Positions 54,051 to 64,000 of a stretch of DNA of 64,000 nt are shown here, in pieces. Source of the DNA: Muscardinus avellanarius (lineage: Eukaryota > Chordata > Mammalia > Rodentia > Gliridae); contig OY726571.1 in NCBI GenBank assembly GCA_963383645.1, positions 22,599,785-22,663,784 on the forward strand. Direction: 5' to 3'. The notes beneath the pieces were generated by a model that made no database searches, was not told where the DNA came from, and was given only the letters and a program-made list of their open reading frames with translations. Positions within the stretch are counted from its first letter, which is position 1, and the number at the start of each line of letters is the position of its first letter. The position numbers and the translations under genes are program-made.

Positions 54051-54646
54051 TTTGTTTTCCCATAGTAGAAGAGATGTTGGACCTTCTCCCTTACTGTTTC
54101 AGTTAAAGGAGAACATGTGCGTGTGTGTTTATGTGTGTGTTGTGTAAATCATATCTAATCATCCCCTGGAAAAGTCTGGTCTGTGATATGTGATACTTTA
54201 TCCTGAGAGTAAAACCTTTCCCAGATAAAGGCCCTTGGAAGATGAATTTTTTGCTGTCTTTCTTGATTCTTGGTTTGGTTGGAGGATTATGACAGTTGAA
54301 AAGTAAAAAAAGAAAAATATCTAAGAATTAAAAAAGCCAAAATTAATCTCTGTGCACTTTTTCTGGAGTGCCAGATAATGTTTGAAATTGTGATTGTGGA
54401 GACCTACTTTATGTACACTACTCTCTTTCTCCATTTTCTTAAAGACTCCTGAATAAAATCCACTCAATAAACAAGTAAAAATTTATGATCCCAAATCTAC
54501 CAGGCTATGCCAGATAAGATTAATTTTTTCCCTGAAAAAATTATGCAATATTGCATAGTTTGTGTTGTTTATGTGAGAGTGTTTATCTTGGGACATGGGG
54601 ACATCAGTCATAAGAGTTACCACTTTCAGTATAAAAGATAAAAAGA
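54051..54646. other. Unassigned AT-rich stretch
   Basis: No gene or repeat is recognised apart from a short TGTG run near 54120. Confidence 0.4.
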
Positions 54647-54647
54647 A

Positions 54648-54858
54648 GCCGGGCGTGGTGGCGCACACTTGTAATCCCCGCGCTTGGGAGGCAGAGACAG
54701 GAGGATCGCGCAGGTTCGAAGCCAGCCGCGCGCGCTGGCTTAGGAGACCCCGTTTCCAAATAACAATGTAAAAATAGGTCTGGCAGTGTAGCCCGGAGGT
54801 AGAAGAGCTTCCAGGAACCCCAGTACCACCAAAAAATAAAATAATAAAATAAAAAAAT
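54648..54858 (+). mobile_element. Young-subfamily SINE, near consensus
   Basis: GCCGGGCGTGGTGGCGCACA, AGCCGCGCGCGCTGGCTTAG and GAGCTTCCAGGAACCCCAGT are the least diverged example of this subfamily in the window. An AAAAT-rich tail follows. Confidence 0.94.
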
Positions 54859-54959
54859 CTGAAGAGTGATAGTTATGGGGAAAACAAAGACAAAATGAAT
54901 AGGAGAACACTTGCTGCAGAAAACATTATATTATAAATAATTGATCTACAAAATTTTTT

Positions 54960-55142
54960 GTTGTTGTTCTGGTGATTCCGGGGATTGAGATCTGAGATAC
55001 TCTGCCACTGAGCTATATCCCAACATTTTTCATTATGAGATAGGGTTTCACTAAGTTTCCCAGACTGGTTTTGAACTTGTAATCTTCCTACCTGAGCCTC
55101 CTGAGTATCTGGGATTACAGGTCTTCACAACCATGCCAGTCT
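54960..55142 (-). mobile_element. B1-dID-type SINE, old
   Basis: CTGGTGATTCCGGGGATTGA and TATCTGGGATTACAGGTCTT are diverged landmarks of the two halves. Confidence 0.75.
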
Positions 55143-55354
55143 TATAAAATTTAATACTCCAGAAATAATATATATGAGGATTCATGTTTTACAAAATCCA
55201 GCACGAACATTATTTGCTAAAAAGGTATGCATGTGAATGAAAAATGATGTTCTGGCCTTGATGTTTAAAGTTTTTATTTATTTTACTTTTCTTCTCATGT
55301 TATCGAATCTTCATGCTTATTTTTTTATTTTGCTGTTTCTTATCTTCCTAAAGG

Positions 55355-55556
55355 GTATGTTATAGAGATTAAACCCAGGGGTATTCTACTTCTTAATTAC
55401 ACTGCCAGCCTTATTTTATTTGATAAATTGAAACAGGGTCCCACTAAGCTGTTGAAGAGCTAACTAAGTTGCTGAGGCTGGCTTTGACCCTGCAATCCTC
55501 CTGTCTTAGCCCCGCAAGTACTGAGATTACAGGTCTTTACCACCATGCCTCGCTTG
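55355..55556 (-). mobile_element. B1-dID-type SINE
   Basis: GATTAAACCCAGGGGTATTC and CTTTACCACCATGCCTCGCT. Confidence 0.85.
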
Positions 55557-55574
55557 TCTTTTGCTTATGAAAAT

Positions 55575-55748
55575 AATATCTGGGTAGAGTCCTGGATTGA
55601 AATTCAGGACCCAGAGGGTCTAAGGGATGATGTTGACTCTGAGGTCAGCTTTATGCTGACTAGCTGTGTGACTCTCTCTAAGCAGCTGTTCGTCTCCATA
55701 CTTCCATTATTTGTTTTACAGGAATAAGATTATTGCTGATGAAATTAT
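55575..55748 (+). mobile_element. MIR fragment
   Basis: GAGTCCTGGATTGAAATTCA, GCTGACTAGCTGTGTGACTC and TTGTTTTACAGGAATAAGAT match MIR core order. Confidence 0.65.
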
Positions 55749-56904
55749 ACATTAAAAAGCATTTGTGAAGCCAAAAAAAAGAAGTGAAGCTATTGCAGCA
55801 TATTACTAAAGAGATAATTCTTAATCTTGTATATGCCTTAGAAAAAGACGTTAAAAGAAAGAATTGCAAATTGGATTCTGTTCTACAATAAAAGAGCAGC
55901 CGTCAGGCTAATCCTTGGAGCCCTTGGAAAATAAAGAGGTGTGTCATGGATCCAGCACAATGGCATTTCTCACAGAGGCCTGTGGTTCCCTTTGGAGAAT
56001 GTGTGCAGGGTCATCTGCCCATTTGGCCACCTGCCGAGGTCCTGAGAGTTTCCAGAAAGGAAGGTGTCTTGTTGTAAGTATAATATTTCTCAAAGTTTAA
56101 TGTCAAATTTTATTCTAGGGTAGTTGTTATGGTGAAGAATCAAATGTATTCATGGATTCAATGCATAAAGTAAAATAATAAAAGACTTTTTATTCTAGTA
56201 TAATTGGAATTTGAATGTAAGAGTCTAGGCCTAGAGCCCCTTCCCTTAAACACTGTATCATATATATAGCAGAACTAGGCCCCTCTAGAGCAGAGAGCCT
56301 CCCTACCTGCAAAGTCTAGGTGTCTGATGGACTCTCCTTCTAAGCATTGTAAAGGGGCTATAGAATCTGAAGCTAGGGCCTGGCTGGAGAAATATGCTGA
56401 TATAACTTCTTCAAGTCACTTTAGAAGAAGTGCTAGGAAATGACAGTACAGAGTTGCATGGCAGGGGCTTGGTGTCCCACCTTGGCATAACTTAAGAATG
56501 AATGACTCTGATATCAAGAAGTATCCTGTGGATGTTTGTCTTATTTGATCCATAATATTTGACTTTTTTAGAGTAAATGGTAGGATTTTACATGTTGGGT
56601 TTGATTACTTCCATTGTCAATCATTTTGGGAAAAATAATCCAAAATTAGACTTTTGAACTATCAGGAAATTTTTATTTGGGGGGATACCGGTAGAGTTGG
56701 ACCTGGGCACATATACAAGGAGAATTGAGGATATCCCTTTGACAAACTGGCCTGGTAAGAGTTCTGTAGAGATTTAAGGATTGGGTTGAGCTAATGAGCT
56801 GTAAGATCAATCCTTTCTGTTAGTGGCTATAACTAAATCTGTTTGTACTTTTTTCTTTCCTTAGTATTCAAGCCTTTGGTAAAGTTTTGCCAAGGGTCAT
56901 GGTT
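55749..56904. other. Repeat-poor stretch, no gene recognised
   Basis: About 1.1 kb of unique sequence with only short open frames. Confidence 0.4.
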
Positions 56905-56975
56905 AGTGTTTCCGACAGCATTCTCACTGCCATAACCCTAAAAGCCTGACCATAAGAGACCAACTTCAGCAAAGA
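56905..56975 (-). mobile_element. MaLR-type LTR end fragment
   Basis: GTTTCCGACAGCATTCTCAC and TGCCATAACCCTAAAAGCCT match the start of the LTR at 44500. Confidence 0.5.
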
Positions 56976-57989
56976 AGTAGCAGAACCTCATTGAGCCAGT
57001 CAGTGCAGACCATTATCAAAAGCATTTACATTCTTTCCACGCTCAAATACCTCAAGACTCCCCGGATGGCCCAGCCAGACCATGCAGCAAAATCCTGTGG
57101 CAGCAGCTGAACCCATCTCTGCATGAAGGAACCTGAGAAGTACCTGTAAAGACCCTGGGTTAACAAACTGTCCCAGCAAGAGACTGTGCTGAATGACTAC
57201 AGGGACTTGCATGGCAAGGAACAGACCTGCGGTATCTTTGAATTTGGAAGTCATCCTGCAGAGGTGGTGGAGGTGCGGGCTATAGTCAGACACAACAGAA
57301 ACCTGAATTAGTAGACAGCTCTTAAAGACACTTAAGTGGGAAGGATCAAGAGTTGGTAGTTTGCCTTGCCCTTGCAGGGTCTCCAGTGATCACCACTGGA
57401 CCATTAGCCAGGGTGTCTATGGGATAAAATAGCTGAGTTACAATCTCAAAAAGCTACAAACTTTCACCTGATATGTTTGGGCACTACAAGCACCAAGGCC
57501 AGAGGTCAGCAAGGTCTTGCATAGTCACAGCTGCCCAGAGCAGCAGTGGTGTTTCTGGGGATAAATCACTGAGCTACCCAAACCCCAAGCTCAAAACAAT
57601 ACAATCTCTCCTTGCTAGAGTTTGGGCCCTGAAAACAGAAAGGTCAGGGACTATTAGCAGTGCATGTAATCACGGCTACAGGCTGGGAACTCAACATTCT
57701 CACTGCCAGCAGAGTTTGTGCATGGCATATATATATTCCTGTGACTGACAGTGCTCCATGTGACCATATCTAGCAGATCAGTGGTGGTGTCCCTAGGCCA
57801 CCAAAGCTCAGCAAGCTGGGCCTCAAGCTTGGAGTAGCAATCTCTGGTTTTGCTGAGCTTAGGTCCAGTGGCCACAGAGGGCAGAGATCAGTGCTCTGAA
57901 GTTTCACATGTTCATAATTAGCAAAGCAGTGGTGGTATCTGTGGGCATTAAATCAAAACAAATAGGCTGCAGGCTCTGAATGGAACTTT

Positions 57990-58189
57990 ATTTGGTTTTT
58001 TTTTTTTTTGTGGTACTGGGGTTTCTGGAAGCCCTTCTACCTCTGGGCTACACTCCCAGACCTATTTTATATTATTTTTATTTGGAAGCAGGGTCTCTTA
58101 AGCCAGTGCGGCTGGCTCAGAACCTGCGTGATCCTCCTGTCTCCACCTCCCAAGTGCGAGGATTACAAGCGTGCGCCACCACGCCTGGC
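57990..58189 (-). mobile_element. Young-subfamily SINE with target-site duplication
   Basis: TGTGGTACTGGGGTTTCTGG marks the subfamily. CTGAATGGAACTT flanks it at 57976-57988 and 58190-58202. Confidence 0.92.
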
Positions 58190-59291
58190 CTGAATGGAAC
58201 TTCATAGTCTCTGGCCCTACAGAGTTTTGTCCTGGAGAGCATGGCAGTCAGCAGACAATAAGAGATTCCTGTTTGGCTGCATTAAGAATTAGATCTTCTT
58301 ATAGAGGCTCTGGGGGACAAACTCATAAGTTTGATTATATAAGACAGATTTTTAGGAGCAAATATATACCCCTAGCATAGTCCTTATTATAGAGGATAAC
58401 AAATAGACACAAAACTCACAACAGAGAGGACAAAGATGCCAAGACAACAGAAATACAATCTTTTCAGAACTCTAAAACCATGATAATGAAGAACAACAAA
58501 GAAAAAATAAACTCCCAAAATTCAACAAGGGAGATCACTAATACTGAGCTGCAGGATACACCTAAAGAAGAATTACAAGTTTTGATCTTCAATATGAATT
58601 TATACTATAGAATTATAGTAATAAAAACAGCATGATATTGGCACAAAAACAGATATATAGACCAATGGAACAAGATACAGAAATGAATCCATACATAATA
58701 ATTAATATTACACTAATAAATAATTTTCAACAAAGGTGCCAGACACATACTTTGGAGAAAAGACTTTTAAACTAATGTTGGTGTTAAGAAAACTGGTTAT
58801 CCAGTTGTAGAAAAAGGAACTAAATCCGTACTTATCACCCTGCACAGAAGTCAATTTTAAATGGATCAAAGACCTGAAAATTAGACCAGAGACTTTGAAG
58901 CTACATAATAGGTCCAACACTATAACATATAGGCACAGGTAGAAACTACAATAAAACCCCCATAGCTCAGGGAATTTTAACAAGAATTAATAGATTTGAT
59001 GACATTAAACTAAAATGTTTCTGCTCATCAAAGGAAACCATCAAGAATCTAAAGAGAAAGCCTACAGAATGGGCAAAGATCTTTGATAGCTATCCCTCTG
59101 ATAGAGGGAGGAATGCTATTTAGAATATGCAAAGAAAATAAAAGACTTTACACTAAAAAGAACCCAATCAAAAATGGAAAAGTATTTAATTGAATACACA
59201 CTTCACAAAAGAAGAGTTACAAATGGCCAATAAATACATGAAAAAATGTTTAACATCATTAACAATCAATCAGGGAGATGCAAATCAAAAT

Positions 59292-59535
59292 TATTATTCT
59301 CATTAATGAATTCATGTAATTTCCTCAGGAGCATGTTAGTACTCTTGGAAGTACTTATGGAATAGGTTGTTTTAAGAGCAAATATTTCTTTCCTAGTTTC
59401 TTCTTTCTCTTACCCTCTTGCCCCCTTTTTTTTAATGCTGTGATATAGAACACCAAATGTTAGCACCATGCCCTTAGACTTTCCAGACTAAAAAATCATG
59501 AGCCAAATAAACTTCTTATCCTTATAAATAAAAAA
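59292..59535 (+). mobile_element. Retroposed LTR-containing transcript piece
   Basis: This block interrupts the L1 and ends CATGAGCCAAATAAACTTCT...AAATAAAAAAAA. The AATAAA followed about 25 bp later by a poly(A) run suggests a processed transcript that ended inside a MaLR-like LTR. Confidence 0.5.
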
Positions 59536-60339
59536 AAGATCCCATCTAACCCCAGTCAAAATGGCAATCATCAAGAATTCAAATAACAGTAAATATTGGT
59601 GAGAGTGGGAGATTGGGACTCTTATACACTGTTGGTGGGCTTGCAAATTAGTTTAGCTGCTATGAAGATCAGTATGGAGATTCCTAAAAAAAAATAGGAG
59701 TGGATTCACTATTATCTAGCTATACCACTCCTGAGTATCTTCCTAAAGGTACTGAAATCAGAAAAACCACAGTAATATATACATATTGATACTTGTAGCA
59801 GCACAATTCATTATAGCCAAATGTTGGAACCAACCCAGTTGTCCATCAACAGATGAATGGATTACAATTTATGAGATATTCAAACAATGCAATTCTAGTC
59901 AGCAATAAAACAGAACAAAATTATGTCATTTGCAAAAAAAATAGAAGGACCTGGAAAACATTATGTTAAGACAGAAAGTGAAGAGACATATGTTTTTCTA
60001 ATATGGGAGTAATTTGGTACCAGAGGGACTCCAGTCCATGGGAGAAACCTCAGTGGAGCCAGGGAGGTAGGTGGTGTAGGGGAAGGAGAGGGAAAAGAGT
60101 GAGCATCAGTGAAGAAATCACTATCATCAGCTTTATGTACATATGTAAAAATACCAGTGTCAATCTTAGCATTCTGAATGGAGAAGGGAGAGTGGAGAGG
60201 GAGCTGGGGAAAGCCTAACAAGTGCTATGCACCTGTATGTCACTATTAAAATGATTTACATATGATGTGAGACTATAATGCACCAATAAAAGTATATTAA
60301 AACACAAATAATGCTATGTTTGTATGTGAAGGTATCATT

Positions 60340-60485
60340 ACCAATCTAATATATATATATAGGGAGGGAGGGAGGAAGTGGAGCTGGGAGGGATGCCAAA
60401 AAAAATACACCAAGTGCTATGTGAATCATTTTGAACCTCACTGTGATATATAATTATAACAATAAAGTTTTAAAATAATTGAATA
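60340..60485 (+). mobile_element. Second L1 3' end
   Basis: GGGAGGGAGGGAGGAAGTGG, CACCAAGTGCTATGTGAATC and ATAACAATAAAGTTTTAAAA form another L1-type tail. Confidence 0.6.
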
Positions 60486-60775
60486 AAAAATTTGATGACC
60501 TTATGGCAATTAAGATGAAAGCTCCCTTTGACTCAGACCTATAGATGTTGATCACATGCCTTATGGTGTGTATTAGAATAAAGGAATAGAGGGAACAGAG
60601 CCTTTTGTTATCATGATGTGAGTGTTGTGCTACCATTCTTTTGACACCAGTCATTTCAAGTTGAAAGAGAAAAAAACAGAATGCCTTGAGTGTAGATATG
60701 ATGAGGTCTTTAAAAGCCAAAAGTTATTAGATTTTTTTCACTCAAAATGAAAAAAAAATGGAAACATCCTACAAA
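60486..60775. other. Unassigned non-repeat stretch
   Basis: No gene or repeat is recognised. Confidence 0.4.
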
Positions 60776-61206
60776 TTTTAATTTCTAAACAAGTAAACAT
60801 CCGACTCCACAGCCCACCAAAGCACGGAAGTATCTAGCGTCCTTCTTATTCTTCTTGTTAAAGTAGAAATGTCCTGGAGGCCCCAAAGTGAGACAGCCGC
60901 AGTGGGCCACACCCAGCCATGACCCCGTGCTGTGACTTCACAAGGAGCCATTGTGAGGCATCTCCAGGACCGACTATATAAGGCCCTCACTGTTGCCGGG
61001 GTTTTGTCCATTGGTGTAGGGAGCTCTTGGTGGTTTTGTTTAATATCTGATTTGTTGGTTTGCGCTTTTGGCTTTGTTTGTTTTGTGTCTGAGTTTTTTA
61101 GTTTGGGTTTGTTATTTTGCTGTACTATGTTGTTTTGTTTAGCTAGCATCATTAGTTGCTATTGTGGCTTTCAATGGACAGTGCTAGATGAGAGAGTAGA
61201 GAGGTC
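60776..61206 (+). promoter_or_regulatory. Region upstream of kinase pseudogene, TATA-like box
   Basis: CTATATAAGG at 60973-60982 follows TGTGACTTCACAA, which contains TGACTTCA, one base from a cAMP-response element. A T/G-rich leader (61010-61150) lies between the box and the kinase sequence. This could be the original promoter carried along by DNA duplication, or coincidence. Confidence 0.35.
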
Positions 61207-61983
<777 letters not shown>

Positions 61984-61984
61984 G

Positions 61985-62095
61985 GTAAGAATTTATCCAC
62001 CAATGAGATTACAATTCTTGTGACTTAACTATATCAACCCTGATTATTAATAAATGAGCTTTGTAGGGGACATTCTATAACAGTTAGGTATAGGA
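61985..62095 (-). mobile_element. MaLR-type LTR end fragment
   Basis: AAGAATTTATCCACCAATGA, AATTCTTGTGACTTAACTAT and GAGCTTTGTAGGGGACATTC match the far end of the LTR at 44500-45050. Confidence 0.6.
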
Positions 62096-63312
62096 ACTCT
62101 TCTCAGAGACAGAGAAGAGGTGGCCAAAGCCCCATCTCTTTCTATTTTCCTGCTGCCCTGCATGCAAAAATATTAGCTTTCTATCTGACACAGCATCTTC
62201 TTTTAGGGACTTGGAGGCCCCATTATTGAGCTTCAGTTCACTTCTATTTCACTTATACTTTGCAGCCTACAGTCTTACGTATTACCAAAGATTTTCTTCA
62301 CAGCAATGCTTGTTACACTGGAAATGAACATCTCAAGGAGATTTTTGTTTTCAAATAGTTTTTTCACATAAATAGTACTTGGAGTCGTGTATCTAAGCCA
62401 GTGTTTTCAAGAGAATCTGTAGATTAGCCTGCAGGCAGCTCATCCCCAGGGGATTTGGTGATGAAGCTTTTGTTTTTTGGCCATTTTGGCTTGCCGTTCA
62501 TTGACCAGTAGATGCTGGGGCTCCTGCTGTGAGCCAGAGACTGAAAGCCCTGCCTTCACAGAAGGGACAGAAATACATAAGATTAAGAAGTATGCTAAGA
62601 TAAAGGGCGGGTCTGTGCAATTATGTAGAAGGTGCACTGCACAAAGGCGCCACTGTCCAAGGGGGGCACCGCATTGTCAGCATCACGGTCTTGTGTACTT
62701 ATCTCTATGATGTTCTTACACATGTTCTTGGAAAATGACATCTTTTCTAATTTGCACAAAGGAGCGTTATGAGCTGATGGAAGGGCTGTTAGTAATATCT
62801 GAGGCTGTTAGGAATCTTCTGTAGACATTCAGGTAAAAGATAACGGTGGCTTGAATTAGGAAGGGGACAGCGGATGTGGTGAGACGACTGCATTTACATT
62901 CTGTATAGAAGTTGAGAATAGACCTGAAAGGACTTGCTACTGATGGAAGGTGAGATTTGCTAGAAAAAGGACAGTTACAATTGCCAACAAAGTTTTTGAC
63001 CTGAGTCACTGGAAGAACTGGGTTGTCCTTAATGGAAGCAGGAAAGACTTTAGGAGGAGCTGGCATGAGAGGCAAAAATCAGCGGGTTTGCTCTGGACGT
63101 GTGAGGTCGAGGTGTCTAGACATCCATGGGCAGATGCCATATTGCCAGCTGGATAAACAGGCCTGGAGTGCAGAAAGGGTCCAGGCTCAAGATTTCAATG
63201 ACATTGTTTTCTGAGAGCTACTGTGAACCATCATTCACCTTGTAGTGGATGACAATATTGGTAAATATATAATTTTTATCTAACACTTGAAACAATATAT
63301 GCCTTTCAACAT
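62096..63312. other. Repeat-poor stretch, no gene recognised
   Basis: About 1.2 kb of unique sequence. Small open frames on both strands (62767-63214) have no motif I recognise. Confidence 0.4.
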
Positions 63313-63435
63313 TTACTTACTTACTTACTTACTTACTTATTTATTCTTCCTTTGCAGTACTGAGAATTGAACCCAGGGTATTGTGTATGGTAGGCATTCT
63401 TTCTACCACTGAGCTACATTCCCAGTCCTTTTAAA
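63313..63435 (-). mobile_element. ID element with (TTAC)n at its tail
   Basis: (TTAC)n at 63313-63339 precedes GTACTGAGAATTGAACCCAG and TACCACTGAGCTACATTCCC, an ID-type monomer that keeps the GTATGGTAGGCATTCTT segment. Confidence 0.8.
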
Positions 63436-63442
63436 ATTTTAT

Positions 63443-63655
63443 TTTGCCAGGTGTAATGGCACACAACTGCAATCCTGGTACTTGGGAGGCTGAGCCAGGA
63501 GGATTGCAGGTTCAAGGACAGACTCTGCAACTTAACAAGACTCTCAGCAAGCTAGTGAGACCCTGTTTCAGTTTCACAAACAAAAAATAAAAGGGGCTGG
63601 GGTTGTAGCTTGGAGGTAGGATGTCTCTGAGTTCATTCCTATTACTGCACACACA
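63443..63655 (+). mobile_element. B1-dID-type SINE
   Basis: GCCAGGTGTAATGGCACACA and GGGGCTGGGGTTGTAGCTTG with (CA)n at the end. Confidence 0.87.
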
Positions 63656-63657
63656 CA

Positions 63658-63775
63658 AGTTTTTTTTGAGACAGGATCTCATTATGCTGCCCAGGCTGGC
63701 CTCAAACCCATAATCCTCCTGCCTCAGGCTCTTGAGTAGCTGAGATTACAGGTATGCACCACCATGTCTGGCCAA
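63658..63775 (-). mobile_element. B1-type monomer
   Basis: TTTTTTTGAGACAGGATCTC and GCACCACCATGTCTGGCC without an ID half. Confidence 0.85.
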
Positions 63776-63799
63776 ATTAAATTTTAGTAACAAAAATAT

Positions 63800-64000
63800 C
63801 CTATTGGTCTTCATTTTTATGAATCTAACTATTCATATATTAGCTGATTTGTTATTTTTTTAATTTGCTGTGACAGCTCACCTATACCCCAGAGACATGA
63901 AGTCATATAGTATATGGTCTTTTGCACTAGCTTTTTTCACTTGTAATTGTTTTCAGAGTTTATTCATACTGTAGCATTTATCAGTGCTTCATTGTATATT
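63800..64000 (-). mobile_element. Old L1 fragment running off the window
   Basis: GGTCTTTTGCACTAGCTTTT and TGTAGCATTTATCAGTGCTT are antisense landmarks of old L1 3' regions. Confidence 0.6.

Larger units (their letters stand above)
57000..60300 (+). mobile_element. Old L1 with most of ORF1/ORF2 missing
   Basis: 57000-58430 resembles an L1 5' UTR with loosely repeated AGCAGTGGTGTTTCTGGGG-like blocks (near 57541, 57778 and 57923). 58430-58590 looks like an N-terminal ORF1 remnant. From about 58595 the sequence is L1 ORF2 C-terminal (ACAGCATGATATTGGCACAA, GACCAATGGAACAAGATACA), continuing through AGTATGGAGATTCCTAAA, CCATCAACAGATGAATGGAT and a 3' tail ending TGCACCAATAAAAGTATATT. The middle, including endonuclease and most of the reverse transcriptase, is absent. 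A SINE (57990-58189) and a retroposed piece (59292-59535) interrupt it. Confidence 0.65.

Overview
This window is repeat-rich mammalian genomic DNA, most likely from a rodent of the squirrel-related (sciuromorph) type. The clue is the dominant SINE. It is a 7SL-derived B1-like head (GGCGTGGTGGCGCACGC..., AGGCTGAGACAGGAGGATC) fused to a tRNA/ID-like tail (GGGTGTAGCTC...GGTTCAATCCCCAGTACC), which is the B1-dID architecture known from squirrels and relatives. I cannot name the species. I see no intact host protein-coding gene. The coding traces are L1-type ORF1 genes, one decayed protein-kinase pseudogene, and two candidate exons on the minus strand that I do not recognise (45564-45761 and, weaker, 10517-10581).

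Layout. 1-3150: a possible LTR and SINEs. 3151-6556: a composite retroelement made of a GC-rich duplicated 5' part, about 22 tandem 100-bp units (VNTR), a 230-bp module and an L1-like 3' tail. 6557-9345: a 2.8-kb element directly abutting it, with a promoter-like 5' UTR, an intact ORF1, no ORF2, an antisense piece of L1 ORF2, and an L1 3' tail. 10.7-11.9 kb: a SINE cluster with nested insertions. 12143-13189: a second, 5'-truncated copy of the VNTR element on the minus strand, with a perfect 15-bp target-site duplication. 14.8-17.4 kb: an L1 fragment on the minus strand. 17.5-26.9 kb: SINEs, MIRs, MaLR-type LTRs and L1 pieces. 27489-30447: a second copy of the ORF1-only element, inserted with its own 16-bp target-site duplication into an older L1 3' UTR. 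30.7-56.9 kb: SINEs, LTRs, microsatellites and several unique stretches. 57.0-60.3 kb: an L1 lacking most of ORF1 and ORF2. 60.8-62.0 kb: a Smok-like kinase pseudogene with an upstream TATA-like box. 62.1-64.0 kb: unique DNA, SINEs and the start of an old L1.

The main result is two families of composite non-LTR retroelements that I do not recognise as described families. One is a HAL1-like (half-L1) element that keeps ORF1, lacks ORF2 and carries an inverted ORF2 fragment. Two copies share the same joints. Over the last 123 ORF1 codons they differ at nine bases, eight of them silent, so the protein was under selection while the family spread. The other is an SVA-like VNTR element. Both families end in the same kind of L1 3' tail, so an autonomous L1 elsewhere in the genome probably supplies the reverse transcriptase for both. 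Nested insertions give relative ages throughout the window. All family names here come from reading the sequence, without database searches.
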